The notes below the pieces were generated by a model. It was given only the letters and a program-made list of their open reading frames with translations, made no database searches and was not told the origin of the DNA. 64,000 nucleotides of DNA from Oscillospiraceae bacterium (lineage in GTDB: Bacteria; Bacillota; Clostridia; Oscillospirales; CAG-272), in NCBI GenBank assembly GCA_015064295.1, contig SVSM01000005.1:1-64000 (forward strand), read 5' to 3'. A program made the position numbers and the translations under genes. This document shows, piece by piece, positions 1 to 8,976 of the stretch (its first letter is position 1; each line of letters opens with the position of its first letter).

Positions 1-108
1 GGATACTTCACATTAAACACAAATCTTGAGCAAGTTAATCTTCTATCTATTGAGGAAGTTACGTGGCGCTCAGAGCGTTTTTTGGAAAAATTCCGAAACA
101 AGAACTGA
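1..108 (+). CDS. C-terminal end of a truncated CDS (…LEQVNLLSIEEVTWRSERFLEKFRNKN*), product unknown
   Basis: Frame 1 is open from base 1 to a TGA at 106-108; gene is cut by the window edge. Confidence 0.5.
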   Translation, partial: GYFTLNTNLEQVNLLSIEEVTWRSERFLEKFRNKN

Positions 109-118
109 TTTTTCATAT

Positions 119-190
119 TTGCACCCCGTGACCTAAAAATGCACCCCCTAAAATGACTTTGCACCCCCTAGCCTTAAAAAGGGGTGCATT
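119..190. repeat. Three 20-bp-spaced GCACCCC(C) direct repeats plus one inverted copy (GGGGTGC); possible insertion-sequence end
   Basis: GCACCCC at 121, 141 and 161 (exact 20-bp spacing); GGGGTGC at 181-187. Confidence 0.6.
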
Positions 191-215
191 TGTATTAAAA
201 TTTGGGTTAGTCGCC

Positions 216-254
216 AAAACAAAAAAGCCATCTTTACGATGGCTTTTTTGTTTT
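216..254. terminator. Bidirectional intrinsic terminator-like hairpin
   Basis: Perfect 17-bp inverted repeat AAAACAAAAAAGCCATC / GATGGCTTTTTTGTTTT with A/T tracts. Confidence 0.75.
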
Positions 255-440
255 GAAGGAGGACTTGAGCGAGTGGAAATCGAGAATGCGTAGCGTTCTC
301 GGGGCAGTAAGGGGCAAAGCCCCGTCTGCAAGAATCTCTCTTTCTACGCTAAATAAGAACCGCAATTCTGATACAAAGGGATTGCCGTTTTTGTTATTAT
401 TTGGTATAATTAAGTCAAATCAACCAAAGGAGTTTTAACA

Positions 441-1031
441 ATGATCAATATTACAGAAAAAATATACTCTAAAGTAAAGTCGATCATGGACACGTGGTCG
501 GAAGCCGATATTTATGCAATTTCCTTTTTCGTCTACTCTAACGAAAGCTATGAATACAAAAACTACAGCAATGTATCGTCCTTTGCGATCAGCTACAATA
601 CAGAATCAGATTGTGAGGGCTCAGATTTATATGATGAAGAACGCTGGAATTATGCATTTTGGCGACAAGACGAAATTTCCATCATTAACCCCGATGAACC
701 TGACGAATTAACCGATCTGCTTTTCGAATGGTACAAAGAAAACGGCATCCGCAATATCGGCGAAGAGGACGAGAATTGTTACGATGAAAATTTCAATTAC
801 ATTGGTAAAGGTCCCGTCGGTCATTATGAGCTTTTGCAGATTGTTGCGGAGGTAGCAAAAAAACTGCAATCAGAAGGATATACAGAAGCTCATTTTGGCA
901 AAAAGCTTCCCATCATTATTCACGGACTTGAATATGTGTGGTATGACATCGAAGCCACGCAGAAAGCCAACTTGAACGGAGAAGCTGATACCTTTATTCA
1001 AGCCATGAAGGAATCAGGCATGATTGACTGA
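441..1031 (+). CDS. Hypothetical acidic protein (immunity-protein-like appearance)
   Basis: 196-aa ORF, AAAGGAG RBS just upstream, low-GC context. Confidence 0.7.
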   Translation: MINITEKIYSKVKSIMDTWSEADIYAISFFVYSNESYEYKNYSNVSSFAISYNTESDCEGSDLYDEERWNYAFWRQDEISIINPDEPDELTDLLFEWYKENGIRNIGEEDENCYDENFNYIGKGPVGHYELLQIVAEVAKKLQSEGYTEAHFGKKLPIIIHGLEYVWYDIEATQKANLNGEADTFIQAMKESGMID

Positions 1032-1062
1032 TCTTGTGTCAAAATCATCGTGATTCGCCAAA

Positions 1063-1098
1063 AAGCAATCCCGCGTGCCTCGGCACGCGGGATTGCTT
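1063..1098. terminator. Bidirectional terminator between convergent genes
   Basis: AAGCAATCCCGCGTGC CTCG GCACGCGGGATTGCTT, 16-bp perfect stem. Confidence 0.85.
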
Positions 1099-1103
1099 CA
1101 TTT

Positions 1104-1520
1104 TTAGTCCATATACTTGCTGATGAAGGCATCGAGGGGAGGAATCACGATCGTCTTCTGCTTCAGAGCCATAAAGCCCAGCAGCAGGAACAGGACCTTC
1201 TCCGCCAGATTAAGAATCGTCAGGATGAGGTTGACGATATTCGAGATAACGGGAACGTAGAGGTTCTCGTTAAAGATGCGAAGGACGTCATCCACCAAGC
1301 CCATAAGATTGGGAATGAAATTGACAAGAGCAGACAGCACCGAGAAGACCAGCGCCAGAACGACACCCTTTATGGTGACGCGCTTCAGCCACGCGTTGTC
1401 CTCTACCAGCAGGATGTACCCGGCCAGCAGAAGGGTAGGAATGTAGCCGCCGAAGAAGCTGACGAAGAAAAAGATAGCGCCGAGAAGGCCTACCGAAAGG
1501 CCAAGCTTGGTTTTTTGCAT
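1104..1520 (-). CDS. Small multi-pass membrane protein, hypothetical
   Basis: 138-aa ORF with several hydrophobic segments; promoter and RBS upstream. Confidence 0.7.
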   Translation of the reverse strand: MQKTKLGLSVGLLGAIFFFVSFFGGYIPTLLLAGYILLVEDNAWLKRVTIKGVVLALVFSVLSALVNFIPNLMGLVDDVLRIFNENLYVPVISNIVNLILTILNLAEKVLFLLLGFMALKQKTIVIPPLDAFISKYMD

Positions 1521-1587
1521 GATGAGTCTCCTTTGATGATAACATGGATTTCGTTCCGAAGCAAGTCACCTCGCTACGGTCATTTTT

Positions 1588-1616
1588 ATTATACCAAATC
1601 GGGGAGAAAAATGCAA
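1588..1616 (-). promoter_or_regulatory. Sigma70-type promoter for the 1104..1520 gene
   Basis: On minus strand TTGCAT-17 bp-TATAAT. Confidence 0.65.
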
Positions 1617-1748
1617 TGGGTTTGCCAAGATTTATCCCTCGCCACACGCAAGGGGTTGTCAAAAGAGACGTTTTGTGATATGATGAAGATAGATGCGAAT
1701 TGGCTTTGCCAAGCCGCAACCGACCGTTCCCTTCCGAAGGAGGTTCCC

Positions 1749-2615
1749 ATGGGAAAACACCCGCGTGCCAAGCCACGCATCCTTTGGCTGTTAGCACTGT
1801 TTCTTTTGCTTTTTCTGCTGTGGGTGGCATGGAGCAACGTGGCCCCTCAGCTCACCACCCACACCGTAATTTCCGAACGCCTTCCGGCCGCTTTTGACGG
1901 CTATCGCATTGCCCACGTCTCCGACCTTCATAATGCCGAAATCGGGAAAGAAAACGCTAAGCTTCTATCCCTGCTAAAGAACGTCTCCCCCGACGTTATC
2001 GCCATTACCGGCGACACGGTGGACTGCCGCCGCACCGACGTCGACGTTGCCCTTGCTTTTCTTGGCGAGGCGGTCAAGATCGCCCCTTGCTTCTACGTAA
2101 CCGGTAACCACGAAACGGGCATCAATAAAAAGGCCTACGCCGATTACGAGGCGGCGATGACCGCCCTGGGTGTCACGGTGCTCCACGGCCAAGCGATCAC
2201 GATTGACCGGGAGGGGGCATCCATCACCATGGCAGGGATCGACGATCCCACCTTCAACCGCCGCTATACCGGAGGAAAAGGCCCGTCGCTCACCACCGAC
2301 GGTATTCAAGGCCTCCTCCCTGCCGACGGCTTCACCGTCCTGCTCTCCCACCGTCCCGAGTTTTTTGAGACCTACGTCAGTGCCGGCGTTGACCTGGTTC
2401 TCGCCGGACACGTCCACGGCGGTCAGTTCCGTCTCCCCTTCGTCGGCGGACTCTACGGCCCCAATCAAGGGATCCTGCCCACCTACGACGCCGGTCTTTA
2501 CACCGAGGGCCGCACCAACATGATCGTCAGCCGCGGCCTGGGCAACAGCAGCTTCCCCATCCGCTTCAACAATCGCCCCAACCTCGTTCTCGTTGAGCTT
2601 GCCTGCTCACCGTAA
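1749..2615 (+). CDS. Metallophosphoesterase (calcineurin-like, membrane-anchored)
   Basis: HVSDLHNAEIG…ITGDTVD…VTGNHE…LAGHVHGGQ motifs; internal ATG with GAAGGAGG RBS preferred over the ORF-track start. Confidence 0.88.
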   Translation: MGKHPRAKPRILWLLALFLLLFLLWVAWSNVAPQLTTHTVISERLPAAFDGYRIAHVSDLHNAEIGKENAKLLSLLKNVSPDVIAITGDTVDCRRTDVDVALAFLGEAVKIAPCFYVTGNHETGINKKAYADYEAAMTALGVTVLHGQAITIDREGASITMAGIDDPTFNRRYTGGKGPSLTTDGIQGLLPADGFTVLLSHRPEFFETYVSAGVDLVLAGHVHGGQFRLPFVGGLYGPNQGILPTYDAGLYTEGRTNMIVSRGLGNSSFPIRFNNRPNLVLVELACSP

Positions 2616-2626
2616 GTTAGGAAATA

Positions 2627-2670
2627 AAAACCGCTCTCACACCTGCCAATGCGGGTGCGAGAGCGGTTTT
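2627..2670. terminator. Terminator hairpin between convergent genes
   Basis: AAAACCGCTCTC…GAGAGCGGTTTT followed by T-rich tract. Confidence 0.8.
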
Positions 2671-2681
2671 GTTTTTGATTC

Positions 2682-4253
2682 TTAACGGAACAGACCGCTT
2701 GCTTGCCGTTCTAACGGCAGGGCGGTTTCAAAGCGGGTGAGGTAGGCCTCCATAGAAGACACGTCCTTTTCCACCGGCTCGGCGGTCATGGAATCGGCAC
2801 CGCGGAAGAAGCCGTCGATAAAGTCCTCAAGCGTTCCCTCCTGCTTCAGCGTGTAGAGGGCCAGCAGCGAGATACCCCAGGCACCGCCCTCGTCGGCGGT
2901 GGTCAGCACCGTGACAGGCGCCTTGACGGCGGCGGCCATGGCTCTCACAGCGGGAAGTCCTGCCTTGAAGAAGCCGCCGTGGCCCAGGATGGAGCGGATC
3001 TCAACGCCGACCGAACGGAGGGTCTTGATACCCATGGAAAGACCGGCCAGGGCCGAGCAGATCTGCATCTTCATAAAGTTCGCCAGATTCGGCGCGCCGT
3101 CGGGATGGCGGAGGATCATGGGACGTCCCTCCACCACGCCTGCTACCGGCTCGCCGGCCAGGAAGCTGTATCCGATATAGCCGCCGTAATTGTCGTCTGC
3201 CGTCTCGGAGATCTCAAAGAGACGGTCCAGCATCTTGCCGGGATGGATCTCCACCCCTGCCAGCTTGGCTGCCTCGGTAAACATAGCGCCCCAAGCGTTG
3301 ATCTCGGAGGTAAAGTTGTTGACGTGCACCATGGCCACCGATTTACCGGCGGGGGTTGCCACCACGTCGATGCCGGTGTAGGGCTTATCCAGAGGCTGCT
3401 CCAGCACGATCATGGCAAAGGCTGAGGTGCCGGCCGAGATGTTACCCGTGGCCTCACGGATGCTGTCGGTAGCCACCATGCCGGTACCGGCGTCTCCCTC
3501 GGGAGGACAGAAGACAGCCCCTGCCTTCAGGTTTCCTGTGGGATCGAGAAGCTTAGCGCCCTCCTCGGTCAGATAGCCCGCCACGGCGCCTGCCGCCAAT
3601 ACCTCGGGCAGAAGATCGGCAAAATCCACCGACAGGCCCTTGGAGGCCAGCAGCTTGTTCATCTTCTCCAGCTTCTCGGCATCGTAGGCCGCGCCCACCG
3701 TGGGGAACATACCGGAGGCGTCGCCGACGCCCAAGACGTTCCGTCCCGTGAGCAGCTTGTGCACGTAGCCCGAAAGGGTGTTCAGGGACACCACGTCCTT
3801 CACGTGTGCCTCACCGTTCAAAACGGCCTGATAGTAGTGAGAGGCCGACCAGCGCTGGGGCATACGGAAGCCCAGGGCCTCCGTCAGCTCCTCCGCCGCC
3901 TGCCCGCAGGTGGTGTTACGCCAGGTGCGGAAGGGGACCAGAAGCTTACCGTCGCAATCAAAGGCCAAATAACCGTGCATCATGGCCGAGATACCGATGG
4001 CGCCGACCTCGGTCAGGGGCTGGCCGTAGGTCTCGGCATAGGAGGCAGCCAAAGCGCCGTAGGCCGCACGGAGCGCCGTCTCCACGTCTGCCATGGAATA
4101 GGTCCAATATCCGCCCTCAAAGCGGTTCTCCCAGGTATAGGAGCCCTTTGCCACCACCCCGCCGTCGGCACCGGTCAGCACCGCCTTAACACGGGTGGAG
4201 CCCAGTTCGATACCCAGGGCGCAGGTCTTCGGGGAAATCTGTTTTTCGTTCAT
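2682..4253 (-). CDS. FGGY-family carbohydrate kinase
   Basis: GIELGSTRVKAVL N-terminal and GHGGFFKAG / EGGAWGISLLA C-terminal FGGY-kinase motifs; ATG at 4253 with RBS preferred. Confidence 0.85.
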   Translation of the reverse strand: MNEKQISPKTCALGIELGSTRVKAVLTGADGGVVAKGSYTWENRFEGGYWTYSMADVETALRAAYGALAASYAETYGQPLTEVGAIGISAMMHGYLAFDCDGKLLVPFRTWRNTTCGQAAEELTEALGFRMPQRWSASHYYQAVLNGEAHVKDVVSLNTLSGYVHKLLTGRNVLGVGDASGMFPTVGAAYDAEKLEKMNKLLASKGLSVDFADLLPEVLAAGAVAGYLTEEGAKLLDPTGNLKAGAVFCPPEGDAGTGMVATDSIREATGNISAGTSAFAMIVLEQPLDKPYTGIDVVATPAGKSVAMVHVNNFTSEINAWGAMFTEAAKLAGVEIHPGKMLDRLFEISETADDNYGGYIGYSFLAGEPVAGVVEGRPMILRHPDGAPNLANFMKMQICSALAGLSMGIKTLRSVGVEIRSILGHGGFFKAGLPAVRAMAAAVKAPVTVLTTADEGGAWGISLLALYTLKQEGTLEDFIDGFFRGADSMTAEPVEKDVSSMEAYLTRFETALPLERQASGLFR

Positions 4254-4510
4254 AAGCGTCTCCTTGCTGTTTCCCTCCCGAGAGGGGAAGGTAATATGCA
4301 TGATTCTATCAATAGCATAGCATATTTTGGCAGAAAAATCAAGCCGTTTTTCCGATATTTCAAAAGAAGGTCCGCCGGTATCCATACCGTTTCGACCGCC
4401 TTTTTCGGGACAGCCGCACCTTCCGCAACCGCAAAAACATTACCCTTGGATAACAAAAAATATCCCCTGCGCTGCAGGGGGGACAACGTTCGTCGCATTG
4501 CAAGGGGGGG

Positions 4511-4774
4511 CAACATTCCCTGTGTTTCAGGGGACAACATCTCCCTGCGTTTCAGGGGGCAACATCCACTGTGTTACAGGGTACAACATCCCCTGTGTTT
4601 CAGGGGGCAACATTCCCTGCGTTTCAGGGGGCAACATCCACTGTGTTACAGGGTACAACATCCCCTGTGTTTCAGGGGGCAACATTCCCTGCGTTTCAGG
4701 GGACAACATCCACTGTGTTGCAGGGTACAACATCCCCTGTGTTTCAGGGGGCAACATCTCCCTGCGTGCAGGGA
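4511..4774. repeat. About 11-unit tandem array of a 24-bp palindrome-containing unit with 72-bp (three-unit) super-period
   Basis: Units CAACAT(C/T)CCCTGTGTTTCAGGGG(G/A) at 4511, 4535, 4560, 4584, 4608, 4632, 4656, 4680, 4704, 4728 and 4752; each holds CCCTG-N5-CAGGG or a CTGT-N3-ACAG variant. Confidence 0.95.
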
Positions 4775-4815
4775 AAACCAATATCCCCCCGCTGTGCGGG
4801 GGGGATATTGGTTTT
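4774..4815. repeat. 17-bp perfect inverted repeat closing the 24-bp array
   Basis: AAAACCAATATCCCCCC (4774-4790) / GGGGGGATATTGGTTTT (4799-4815). Confidence 0.9.
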
Positions 4816-4859
4816 GGTATCCTTACCCTTCCTCTTTCATGGGGCATGGGGTGTTTTTC

Positions 4860-5621
4860 TTAAAGAACGATAACGTCCTCGGGATGGTTCTTGACCAGGA
4901 GCTCGCCGGCCTCGGCATCCACAAAGGCGTAGACCTTATCGGGAATCAGCTGGAGCAGCGAAGCGGGAACCTGAGGGGTTACCGGGCCGAAGAAGGCCTT
5001 TTCTACGATCTCGGCCTTATTCTTGCCGTTAGCAATGAAGAGGATCTTGCCGGCGTTGAGGATGGTTCCGCAGCCCATGGAGTAGGCGTAGCGCGGCACC
5101 TCGTCGGAGGAGGCAAAGAAGCGGGAGTTGGCCTCGATGGTGCTCTCGGTCAGGGCGATCCGCACAGTGCCGGTGGTGAAGTGATCGTCGGGCTCGTTAA
5201 AGCCGATGTGACCGTCCACACCGATGCCGAGAAGCTGCATATCCACACCGCCAAGGGAGGCGATCAGGGCGTCGTAACGGGCCGTCTCGGCTGCCGCGTC
5301 GGCGTTGGTGCCGTCGGGCAGGTTGACGTTTTCGGGAAGAATGTCCACCTTGTTGAACAGGTTCTTATGCATAAAATAGGAGTAGCTCTGGTCGTTGTCG
5401 GGAGACAGGCCGCAGTACTCGTCCAGGTTGACGGTCTTGACGTCCTTGAAGGTGATCTCGCCTCTGGCGCAACGGTCGGCCAGCTCGCTGTACAGGCCCA
5501 GGGGAGAGGAACCGGTGGCAAGGCCAAGCACCGAGTCAGGCTTCAGGATCAGCTGGGCGCCCATGACGTCAGCCGCTTTTTTACTCATCTCTTCATAGGT
5601 TTTGCAAACGTAGATTTTCAT
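4860..5621 (-). CDS. nagB: Glucosamine-6-phosphate deaminase
   Basis: LGLATGSSPLGLY, VNLDEY, GIGVDGHIGFNEP motifs. Confidence 0.95.
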   Translation of the reverse strand: MKIYVCKTYEEMSKKAADVMGAQLILKPDSVLGLATGSSPLGLYSELADRCARGEITFKDVKTVNLDEYCGLSPDNDQSYSYFMHKNLFNKVDILPENVNLPDGTNADAAAETARYDALIASLGGVDMQLLGIGVDGHIGFNEPDDHFTTGTVRIALTESTIEANSRFFASSDEVPRYAYSMGCGTILNAGKILFIANGKNKAEIVEKAFFGPVTPQVPASLLQLIPDKVYAFVDAEAGELLVKNHPEDVIVL

Positions 5622-5959
5622 GATATACTCCTCACAAAAATATTTTAATATCGTATCCTGTCCGTTGAGATCCGTCCCTCCCTCGGCATCCGAGGCCATA
5701 TCCGTCCGATACCGCCCGAAGCGAAAGGTTTAAGGCAAAAGACGATCCCTTCCGACAAAAGTATTGTACCATTTCCTACCGCTTTTCTCTATGGAAAATG
5801 GTATATTTATCGGTAAAATCGTCCATTTTCTCGTTGCGGTGAAGAGAGACGTTTTCAAAATTCCTGTGCCCGTTCACCGCACTCCTCCCAGCAGAAAGCG
5901 GTCTTCCCGATTTTCTTGAAAACCCTTCGGCCAGGCAAATCATCACCCAAAATCCCTTC

Positions 5960-5988
5960 TTGCATTTTCCCCCGATCTTTGCTATACT
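5960..5988 (+). promoter_or_regulatory. Promoter giving a roughly 165-nt 5' leader to the CPBP protease gene
   Basis: TTGCAT-17 bp-TATACT. Confidence 0.6.
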
Positions 5989-6158
5989 ATTCTTAAGAAC
6001 CGTCCGATGCGGACACCTCGCGGTAACGGCCAAGACTCCCTGTGCAGGTAAATCCGGCCTTCCTCTGCTATCACGGCGGTAAGGGCAGTAGGTGCTGCAG
6101 CGATCCGTACCAGTCACGTCATACGGATGGCGAAAGAAAGGTGGAAAGCGATACGATC

Positions 6159-6902
6159 ATGAGAACGATTCTGAAGCAAGTATACAGCAAAAGCAAGATC
6201 GGCTTTGCCATTGGCTGGATCGCGGCGTACTGTGTGCTGATGTCACTGGGAGACGCTCTCTCCGAGACGGTTGGACTTGACAAATCCATTTCCCTGGCGG
6301 TAGGACTTTTGCTGTCGGCTGTTCTGTTCCTGTTTCTGAAAGGGAACGGCCTCTTGATGGACTACGGCCTCTGCCGCTCTCGGGTATCGGCGCGTTCCGT
6401 GCTCTATTACCTGCCCCTTGTCCTGCTTTTGGCGGCCAACCTCCGATACGGTGTGACGATGAACCTCGGCATCACCGAGACCGTCCTTTACATCCTCACC
6501 ATGTTCTGCGTGGGATTCCTGGAGGAGGTGATCTTCCGGGGCCTATTATATAACGCCATGCGGGGGGATAACCCCAAGTCCGCCGTTATCGTATCCAGCA
6601 TCACCTTCGGTATCGGACATATTTTGAATCTTTTCAACGGCTCGGGCGCCGAGCTGGTACCCAATCTTCTCCAGGTGGTCTACGCCACCGCCGCCGGCTT
6701 TCTCTTCGTGATGCTCTACTGCAAAACAGGAAGCTTGATCGCCTGCATCGTCACCCACGGGCTTTTTAATGCCCTCAGCGCCTTTGCTCCGGAGCTGACG
6801 GTTCCGCAGCAGATCCTCTCCTGCCTCTGGCTGACGGTGGTGACCGGTTCCTATGGGCTGTATCTTGCCTTAACCATGAAAAAAACAGGAGGAACGGCAT
6901 GA
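6159..6902 (+). CDS. CPBP family intramembrane metalloprotease
   Basis: EEVIFRGLLY and FGIGHILN motifs with multiple TM segments. Confidence 0.85.
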   Translation: MRTILKQVYSKSKIGFAIGWIAAYCVLMSLGDALSETVGLDKSISLAVGLLLSAVLFLFLKGNGLLMDYGLCRSRVSARSVLYYLPLVLLLAANLRYGVTMNLGITETVLYILTMFCVGFLEEVIFRGLLYNAMRGDNPKSAVIVSSITFGIGHILNLFNGSGAELVPNLLQVVYATAAGFLFVMLYCKTGSLIACIVTHGLFNALSAFAPELTVPQQILSCLWLTVVTGSYGLYLALTMKKTGGTA

Positions 6903-7570
6903 CGATATCCCTCTTTTTGCAGGCCATTGGAAAGTTTTTCTTGGGCGTCGTGCTTGTGGGTTCATTGATTTTCCTGCCTGCCGGAACCCTCTGCTTCCCC
7001 GGCGGCTGGCTTTTGATGGCCCTCTTATTCTTACCCATGTTTTTAGCCGGCATCGTCATGATGCTGGTCAATCCCTCGCTGCTGCAAAAGCGGCTCGTGG
7101 CCAAGGAACGGGACAAGGAGCAGCGCCTTGTGGTGGCGCTGAGCGGTCTGATGTTTCTTTGCGGCTTTATCGTGGCGGGACTTGGTCACCGCTTCGGGTG
7201 GTACACCCTGCCCAAGGGTATCGTCATCGCTGCCTCGGTCGTTTTTCTTGTCGCCTATCTGCTATACGCCGAGGTGCTGCGTGAGAATACCTACCTCAGC
7301 CGCACCATCGAAATCCAGGAGGGCCAAAGGGTCATCGATACCGGTCTGTACGGCGTGGTGCGGCATCCCATGTATGGTGCCACCCTGCTCTTGTTCTTAT
7401 CGATGCCCCTGGTGCTGGGCTCGGTCTTCTCCTTCTTCCTTTTCCTTGCTTACCCCTTCCTCATCGCCAAGCGGATACGAAACGAAGAGCGCCTTCTTGA
7501 AAAGGAGCTGGCGGGATATGCGGAATACCGTAAAAAAGTTAAGTACCGCCTGATACCCTTTGTGTGGTAA
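6899..7570 (+). CDS. Isoprenylcysteine carboxyl methyltransferase-family membrane protein
   Basis: YGVVRHPMYGATLL and NEERLLEKELAGYAEYRKKVKYRLIP motifs; ATGA overlap with preceding gene. Confidence 0.8.
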   Translation: MTISLFLQAIGKFFLGVVLVGSLIFLPAGTLCFPGGWLLMALLFLPMFLAGIVMMLVNPSLLQKRLVAKERDKEQRLVVALSGLMFLCGFIVAGLGHRFGWYTLPKGIVIAASVVFLVAYLLYAEVLRENTYLSRTIEIQEGQRVIDTGLYGVVRHPMYGATLLLFLSMPLVLGSVFSFFLFLAYPFLIAKRIRNEERLLEKELAGYAEYRKKVKYRLIPFVW

Positions 7571-7587
7571 TCGCACCCGCCAAACAG

Positions 7588-7624
7588 AAAAGGCCACCGA
7601 CATGATCATGCCGGTGGCCTTTTG
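7588..7624. terminator. Intrinsic terminator
   Basis: AAAAGGCCACCG…CGGTGGCCTTTT hairpin. Confidence 0.8.
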
Positions 7625-7757
7625 GTTTTTGCGATGTGGTTGGCAGTTTGTACCGGAAGCGTGGGGGCTTCTGCATGCGATAAGCCACATAAACCGATAC
7701 GTGGTGAAAAACCGAAGCCGTGTCGTTTTCCCTTGCTGCTCGTTTCCTGCGGTTTGG

Positions 7758-8174
7758 TTACGGTACCGTTTCGACGTCTCTCTGGTAAATATCATCGTGT
7801 GTCCCGTTTCCCGTCACGAGGCCCGACAGCACCAGATAGTAGGTCGCGCCGCTGACCGGGGTGAAGTCCCACCCAAAGGAAGCATAGGCCATAGTCCAAT
7901 CACTGGGGGTGGAATCCCAAAACAAATCGGTTCTTTCTCCGTCCTTGATCATGAACAAAACCGCGTAGGCCTCAACCACGGATCCGGTGTAACCGATAAT
8001 CGATGCAGTTGCCGCACCTACGTTACCGGATAGGATGATGTTGCATCCCACCGACATGGTGGTATTCCACTGTGGCTCCACCGTAGGGGGCAGGGCGGCT
8101 GACGTCACCGTCGGGAACAGCAGGACGACGGCCAAGGCGATCAGGAGCATGCGAATCGGATTTCTGACTTTCAC
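7758..8174 (-). CDS. Small secreted protein, hypothetical
   Basis: 138-aa ORF with N-terminal signal peptide (NPIRMLLIALAVVLLFPTVTSAA). Confidence 0.65.
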   Translation of the reverse strand: MKVRNPIRMLLIALAVVLLFPTVTSAALPPTVEPQWNTTMSVGCNIILSGNVGAATASIIGYTGSVVEAYAVLFMIKDGERTDLFWDSTPSDWTMAYASFGWDFTPVSGATYYLVLSGLVTGNGTHDDIYQRDVETVP

Positions 8175-8262
8175 GAGAAAAATCCTCCTTTTTTCTTTCT
8201 GTTTCCTATAATCCCAAACAGATCATAACGGAGACCGAAAAACGGAGGATTTTTTTATTTTG

Positions 8263-8976
8263 TTATGAAATGCTTTCGGCAATTTTCACCGTCTCGTCCA
8301 CGCTTAACGGCGCATGAATGTAGTAGTCGTACCGGTCGTCGTTCCACAAGAGTGTCACATGCCGCACCCCATTCGTTTCGATTGTTGTCATAATGCCCGG
8401 ATGCCCGTCAATGAGGATGGTTTCCACATCGACGCCTTTCGAATTGAACAGATATTGCGATGTGCCGACAGGATATTGCTCATAGCAAAGGATCGAACCG
8501 GTTTTAGGATTCAAAAAGAACGTACGGACCATCAAGCTTTTCTGCAGATTCTCATGCAGCACATACCCCTCCGGCAGGTAAGAAGGCATCTTCCGGACAA
8601 AAGGCGTTGCGGTCACGTTATCGGACGTTGCAGCACCCCCGCCGTCCCCTTCATCGACATCCATCAGCTTGCTCTGATAGGAAAAATACCTGTCGTGATC
8701 GGTAACGACGATCTGATAGAGCTTTTCCCGAATCCCCGGAATGACCATGCAGGCCGTCAGTGCAGCCACAACGGCCGCGACGATCGCAATGGCCACACGG
8801 CGGCGGATCAACCGCCGACGGGCCAAGCGCTGCGCCTCCTCGTGAAATAGCTTTGATACCCGTTCTTGGAGAGAATCCGGGATCACCACGTCCGAAACGT
8901 CCATCTCCAAAACAGCGCCGGCCATGCTTTGACAAGCCGCCTGTGCCACCGCATATTCCCAGCGATGCTTACTCAT
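8263..8976 (-). CDS. DUF4367-type membrane protein, probable regulator or anti-sigma partner
   Basis: Single TM after basic stretch, PSYLPEGYVL…TILIDGHPG pattern; overlaps the sigma gene. Confidence 0.65.
   Translation of the reverse strand: MSKHRWEYAVAQAACQSMAGAVLEMDVSDVVIPDSLQERVSKLFHEEAQRLARRRLIRRRVAIAIVAAVVAALTACMVIPGIREKLYQIVVTDHDRYFSYQSKLMDVDEGDGGGAATSDNVTATPFVRKMPSYLPEGYVLHENLQKSLMVRTFFLNPKTGSILCYEQYPVGTSQYLFNSKGVDVETILIDGHPGIMTTIETNGVRHVTLLWNDDRYDYYIHAPLSVDETVKIAESIS

Noticed and set aside
1050-1748. N-terminal extension of the metallophosphoesterase ORF
   Set aside because: This part reads through a terminator and is antisense to another gene; ATG at 1749 has a good RBS and promoter.
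4511-4774. CRISPR array
   Set aside because: Units are contiguous 24-mers with no unique spacers and there are no cas genes nearby.
4527-4847. Repeat protein PPETQGMLYPVTQWML… encoded by the array
   Set aside because: Open only because 24 is a multiple of 3; several frames on both strands are open and no RBS or conserved domain is evident.
5995-6158. Cobalamin or FMN riboswitch
   Set aside because: Only short fragments resemble the consensus; required boxes are missing or out of order.
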